This document shows positions 27,481 to 30,655 of a stretch of DNA of 30,655 bases, piece after piece. Source of the DNA: Chara braunii (Eukaryota; Streptophyta; Charophyceae; Charales; Characeae); contig BFEA01001266.1 of assembly GCA_003427395.1 (NCBI GenBank), positions 6,173-36,827 on the forward strand, read 5' to 3'. The first letter of the stretch is position 1. Each line of letters opens with the position of its first letter. Both the position numbers and the translations under genes were made by a program. Under the pieces are notes generated by a model. It saw only the letters and a list, made by a program, of their open reading frames with translations, searched no databases and was not told the DNA's origin.

Positions 27481-28166
27481 GTTGCTCCCTCGTAGGGTTC
27501 AATCTGCATGGTATTGACTCTATTGAGCCGCAAAAACCTCAACAGTCTGCAGCAGTCAGTCACCCTCACTACAGAATGGCATCCGGTACAGCGCTCTCAA
27601 ACTCCCAGAGAAAGAACGTGATGAGATATTCTGCATGGCCTGGTTCGCAGTCTGGTAAATGCCTTGGCTGGACAAAGTACTTGAAAATTGTGGAAACCGA
27701 TCTGTAACAAGTTACTAACAACCAATGTATGTGGCAAGGACTTCTGGGATCTCAATTCTGCTGCATATCCCTCCAAAAATGGATCTGAGAGCACTCGACA
27801 TCTCTGAAAAAATCGCTGAAAAATCGGAAGGGAGACGATGTATCTCCCTCTCATGATCTATAGTTCGGGTGCAGCTCTCCGAACTTTCCAATATGTTACA
27901 GTCGTCCTGCTATCGCTGTGCAGTCACTGTGCCTACTTGTTTAGACGTTTAGAAGTTTTAGGAGTGGTTGAACTCCAAGGAAGGTGAGCATGAGAAAGAG
28001 CTTCAGAGAAGAGAAAAGAAGTCGGAGAAAAAAAACACAAGAAAGCATTCGGTGTAGATTGGTTCATCATGCCTTTACCTCCTGGTTAACCATGGTTGAG
28101 TGTGTTTGTTTGCCGGGTTTTGTCCGTTCTGCTTTTGTCTTTCGTTCTTGCTGTGCAAATGAGCAG
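27481..28166. other. 3' part of the intron, no element recognised
   Basis: Featureless apart from the pyrimidine-rich acceptor context (CCGTTCTGCTTTTGTCTTTC upstream of the AG at 28166). CTCCTGG-TAACCATGGTT-AGTGTG at 28078-28104 recurs at 28947-28973. Confidence 0.5.
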
Positions 28167-28249
28167 TGAACACAAAGGTTGACATGAGGTTCAATGTCAT
28201 GGCCGCTGACTGGCTCCCGGAGCGGGTAAAACTCAAGTTAATGCAAATG
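28167..28249 (+). CDS. Exon continuing the ICT1-like release factor
   Basis: The exon completes a split Val codon and reads NTKVDMRFNVMAADWLPERV, then KLKLMQM, and ends exactly at a codon boundary before GTAAGC. It directly extends the GGQ exon: V-N-T-K-V-[DE]-[ML]-R-[FW] after NVNK is a conserved block of ICT1/YaeJ-type proteins, and a helix with WLP..V follows in that family. The 83-nt length keeps phase (1 to 0). Family members normally continue with an N-[KR]-I-[NT]-[KR]-x-G segment and a basic C-terminal tail that enters the ribosomal mRNA channel. I could not find these in the remaining 2.4 kb, so the next exon is probably outside the window. Confidence 0.9.
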
Positions 28250-28988
28250 GTAAGCACTTTTTTGTTGCGGCAATGAACATGGTGATTACAAAGAGTGTAT
28301 GTAATGTGTATGTAATGCACTTGTCTTTGCTCGTTCTCTATTTTCTACCTCCCTTGCCCTTCAACCAGTGCCCATTTCTCCCCTTGTGTATGTATATAAT
28401 CATTATAATCCACACTCGACTTGTCTTTTTTGCTATTCTCCCTCGACCCGATGCACTAGAAAAACCTCTTGAACCGTTGTGGAACGCTACTACTCTTGTG
28501 GCCAATCCTGCAAAGCTTCCCCTTTGGTCCCGTGATTACGGACTTTATCCCGCCATCGTGGATCTCGATATATGCACTTGTATTTGCCCTCTAGCTGTGG
28601 AGAGATCCTAAATGGTTTTCTGATGGTGATGTGCATGACGGACAATCTCCCACTTCTCGGGACAGAAGATACTTCTTCCCGGAGTGCAAAAGAGCTGTCA
28701 TAGCATTCCTTAACAGAGTGAAAAGTGTGTTGTAATGTCATCCATTAATCTATCTATTTGTTTTCCTGTGTCTGTTTGTGCATTGGTCAGAAGGCAAGGC
28801 ACTTCCGATTTTTTCTGAGGTGCAATAAGCCCAGAATCCCTGGGTATGTGTGAATACACAGGCATTTGTTTTTTTATGCTTACACCATGAATCAACTCAG
28901 TTGATTGATTATCTTCCTTGAACGTTAACAACATGCCTGCCACCCAATCAACTCCTGGCTAACCATGGTTAAGTGTGATTGGATGCTC
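28250..28988 (+). other. Start of the following intron
   Basis: Begins with the donor GTAAGC. No further exon of the release factor is recognised. Open frames 28273-28611 (+) and 28490-28741 (-) have no signature. Confidence 0.55.
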
Positions 28989-29387
28989 ACACAACCAATA
29001 ACATGCTATGTCCAGCAAGGAGAGCCTCAACCTAGGTGACATCGCTGATGAAGATCAACCAGCGTACTGTTTCAGCAAAGACTGTATGGGTCTGCCATAG
29101 TGAGTGCAGCTATAGTATGTCTGTTTGGCAACTTGGCTTCTTCTTCGTCTTTTCTTTTTGGGAAAATTTTTGAAATGCCCCTGAAGACACACAACCAATA
29201 ACATGCTATATCCAGCAAGGAGAGCCTCAACCTAGGTGACATAGCTGATGAAGATCAACCAGTGTACCGTTTCAGCAAAGACTGTATGGGTCTGCCATAG
29301 TGAGTGCAGCTATAGCATGTCTGTTTGGCAACTTGGCTTCTTCTTCGCCTTTTTTTTTTTGGGAAAATTTTTGAAATGCCCCTGAAG
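28989..29387 (+). repeat. Tandem duplication, period 200 bp
   Basis: Copies at 28989-29186 and 29189-29387 share ACACAACCAATAACATGCTA, AGGAGAGCCTCAACCTAGGT, CTGTATGGGTCTGCCATAGT and TTTTTGAAATGCCCCTGAAG with few substitutions. The duplication is recent compared with most repeats here. The right copy borders the region leading to element copy B. Confidence 0.9.
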
Positions 29388-29499
29388 TTTGCGTTTATTT
29401 GCGATTTGCCCCTCCGACGGCCGACTTACCCTGATTTGCCCCTGTGACAGTTGCGAGGATCAGGGTCCTCGGTAGGCCTATGGGGCCCTGTTTGCAGCC
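29388..29499. other. Spacer with GATTTGCCCCT motifs
   Basis: GATTTGCCCCT occurs twice (about 29402 and 29433), and AAATGCCCCT just before. Similar TATGCCCCTACCGG and TTTGCCCCTACCGG occur at 30517-30565, on the other side of element copy B, in the same orientation. They may be subterminal repeats of a larger element. Confidence 0.5.
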
Positions 29500-30461
29500 T
29501 TACCCGCCCTAAGTGAAGGCGGAGGTGCCCGCCCTAAGTGAAAGCGGGCCTGGCATTTTGCAAGAGGCCCTCGACTGTCAATTTCATATTTGGGGTCCAG
29601 GCAGTTGCGACGCGCCAGTTGGTTGAAAGAAACACAGGCCGAGCACCGAAGACATTTCCACGGCCTATCGGGCCTTTCCAAAGAATGCAGGCCCTGGGCG
29701 TGATTCGCAGCCTCATACAGAGACAGTTGGGCGCCCAACCGAACGAGGCCCAGCAGCCCAGTAGCTGCTGCATCCAGGCAGCCTTCTGGGCCCAGGCCAG
29801 CCCAGCCAGGCTGCGAGAGCTGGCCAGCTCTTTTCCATAAAGGAAAGAGCTCTGGCCAGGCAGCTCATTCAGGCACTCGCATGCTAGCGGCAGCGCTGCT
29901 GGAGCAAAGGCTCGCGGCTGCTGGCTGGCGCTGAGAGGCGAGGTGCAGCACGTGCGGTCGTGCAGAGGAGGATGGCGCTGCTGAGGGCAGCGCCATAGCC
30001 CAGCCACCATAGCTGGTGGGCTTGGACAGTGAAGCGCAGGGGTGGTCTTCGGGTGAAAGAGAGGACAGGTGTAGGTGTAGTCAGGGGATAGGTGAAGGAT
30101 GATGATGATGATGATGATGTGAGGGCACTTACCTTGTATTGGCGATGGTCTGCATGGGCGACATCTTCAAGTACTTCGGGCTGCCGCTGATGTCAACAGT
30201 TGCATTGTCTTTTTGTAGTCTGTAGTAGCTGTGTAGGAGTAGGCTGGGCGCTGAGCGCCAAGTGTGAGTGTGAAGGAACTGNACTCTTGTGTTGGGAGGA
30301 GAGAGTATGCTCTCCATGAACATTGGTTTTCAGTGCTATGAACCTCCATTGGTGTATTATTGGTGCAACGCTGCTCGCTGGACACGGTGTGACTATTTGG
30401 CTTTCAATGTGATGGTGTGATCTGGAATTGTCATCTCGCTGTTACTTATTTTTCTTGCACA
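29500..30461 (-). repeat. Dispersed 1-kb element, copy B (inverted relative to copy A)
   Basis: Reverse complement of 21036-22110 with the landmarks listed there. Its donor-like site AAG|GTAAGT (minus strand, about 30135) is a better consensus than in copy A. Upstream of it the minus strand reads DISGSPKYLKMSPMQTIANT in one frame, not preserved in copy A. The (GAT)n tract occupies the position of the CT/CA tract of copy A. No known protein is recognised. Confidence 0.75.
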
Positions 30462-30655
30462 GTGATTCAAGTTTCCGAAAAAACACTGGCGTCGTTTGGG
30501 CCTGAGACATTTTCAATATGCCCCTACCGGTACCGGTGCCAAATTTTCAGTTTGCCCCTACCGGATAGCCGTTCAGTACAGGCACAATAATTTTGCATAT
30601 ACCGGTACCGTGCCGTTGCTGGCAGTAACGGCTGTTCCCCTGGCCCTGGGAGGGG
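30462..30655. other. Window end, GCCCCTACCGG repeats
   Basis: No gene. Three ACCGGTACCG-type palindromic patches (30527-30540, 30600-30612) and two TGCCCCTACCGG motifs are visible, possibly the end of a repeat continuing beyond the window. Confidence 0.5.

Larger units (their letters stand above)
20949..28166 (+). other. 7.2-kb phase-1 intron of the release-factor gene
   Basis: The donor is GTGAGT at 20949. The acceptor is a T/C-rich stretch ending GCAAATGAGCAG at 28166. Removing it joins G|TG into a Val codon and restores NVNK-V-NTK, a conserved block of the family, which strongly supports both boundaries. The intron contains a 1-kb dispersed element (21036-22110), CT/CA and GA microsatellites, a 65-bp direct repeat, and LINE-B in antisense orientation. 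Confidence 0.85.

Noticed and set aside
28991-29387. CRISPR-like array
   Set aside because: Only two long adjacent copies are present, with no short repeat-spacer pattern, and the window is eukaryotic nuclear DNA.

Overview
The window looks like nuclear, intron-rich, repeat-dominated DNA of a plant or streptophyte alga. Three observations support this: two well-spliced exons of one organellar-type protein gene separated by a 7.2 kb intron, U2 and U6 snRNA-derived sequences, and a dense mixture of LINE, tRNA-derived SINE, Ty3/gypsy, foldback elements and long microsatellites. A charophyte such as Chara is my best guess, but that is inference; nothing here identifies the species. Scattered single N bases and long homopolymers suggest local consensus problems.

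Layout. 1-1140: remnant of a Ty3/gypsy polyprotein (+ strand). 1158 to about 7335: a nearly complete but dead two-ORF LINE (LINE-A, - strand). 7363-8410: two tRNA-derived SINEs with inverted linker sequence. 8520-9330: a cluster of snRNA retrocopies (U6, U2, U6) plus a SINE head. 9336-9491: a strong foldback hairpin. 9600-11130: a GC-rich island with unidentified open frames. 11290-12190: GAT/CAT arrays. 12600-20000: a mosaic of SINEs, terminal-inverted-repeat (TIR) elements, an 8-bp-TSD insertion and several tandem arrays.

The only confidently recognised host gene is on the + strand. Exon 20889-20948 encodes the GGQ loop of a class I release factor / ICT1-type peptidyl-tRNA hydrolase. Exon 28167-28249 continues the same protein in phase across a GT-AG intron (20949-28166). 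The intron holds a second, more decayed LINE (LINE-B, about 23816-27480, - strand), GA and CT/CA microsatellites, and one copy of a roughly 1 kb element. The inverted partner of that element lies after the second exon (about 29500-30461). Upstream exons were not recognised; the gene runs out of the window to the right.

The most unusual signal is snRNA retroposition. A U6 copy with a perfect 14-bp target duplication stops inside U6 at ...AAATCGAG. An 18-base U6 scrap inside LINE-B, flanked by 14/15-bp duplications, stops at the same U6 nucleotide. This suggests a preferred reverse-transcription start on U6. A second theme is a TIR family (arms containing CGTCTTCACCCGAATAGAAC) seen as a 113-bp hairpin inside a SINE, as variants, and possibly as longer elements.
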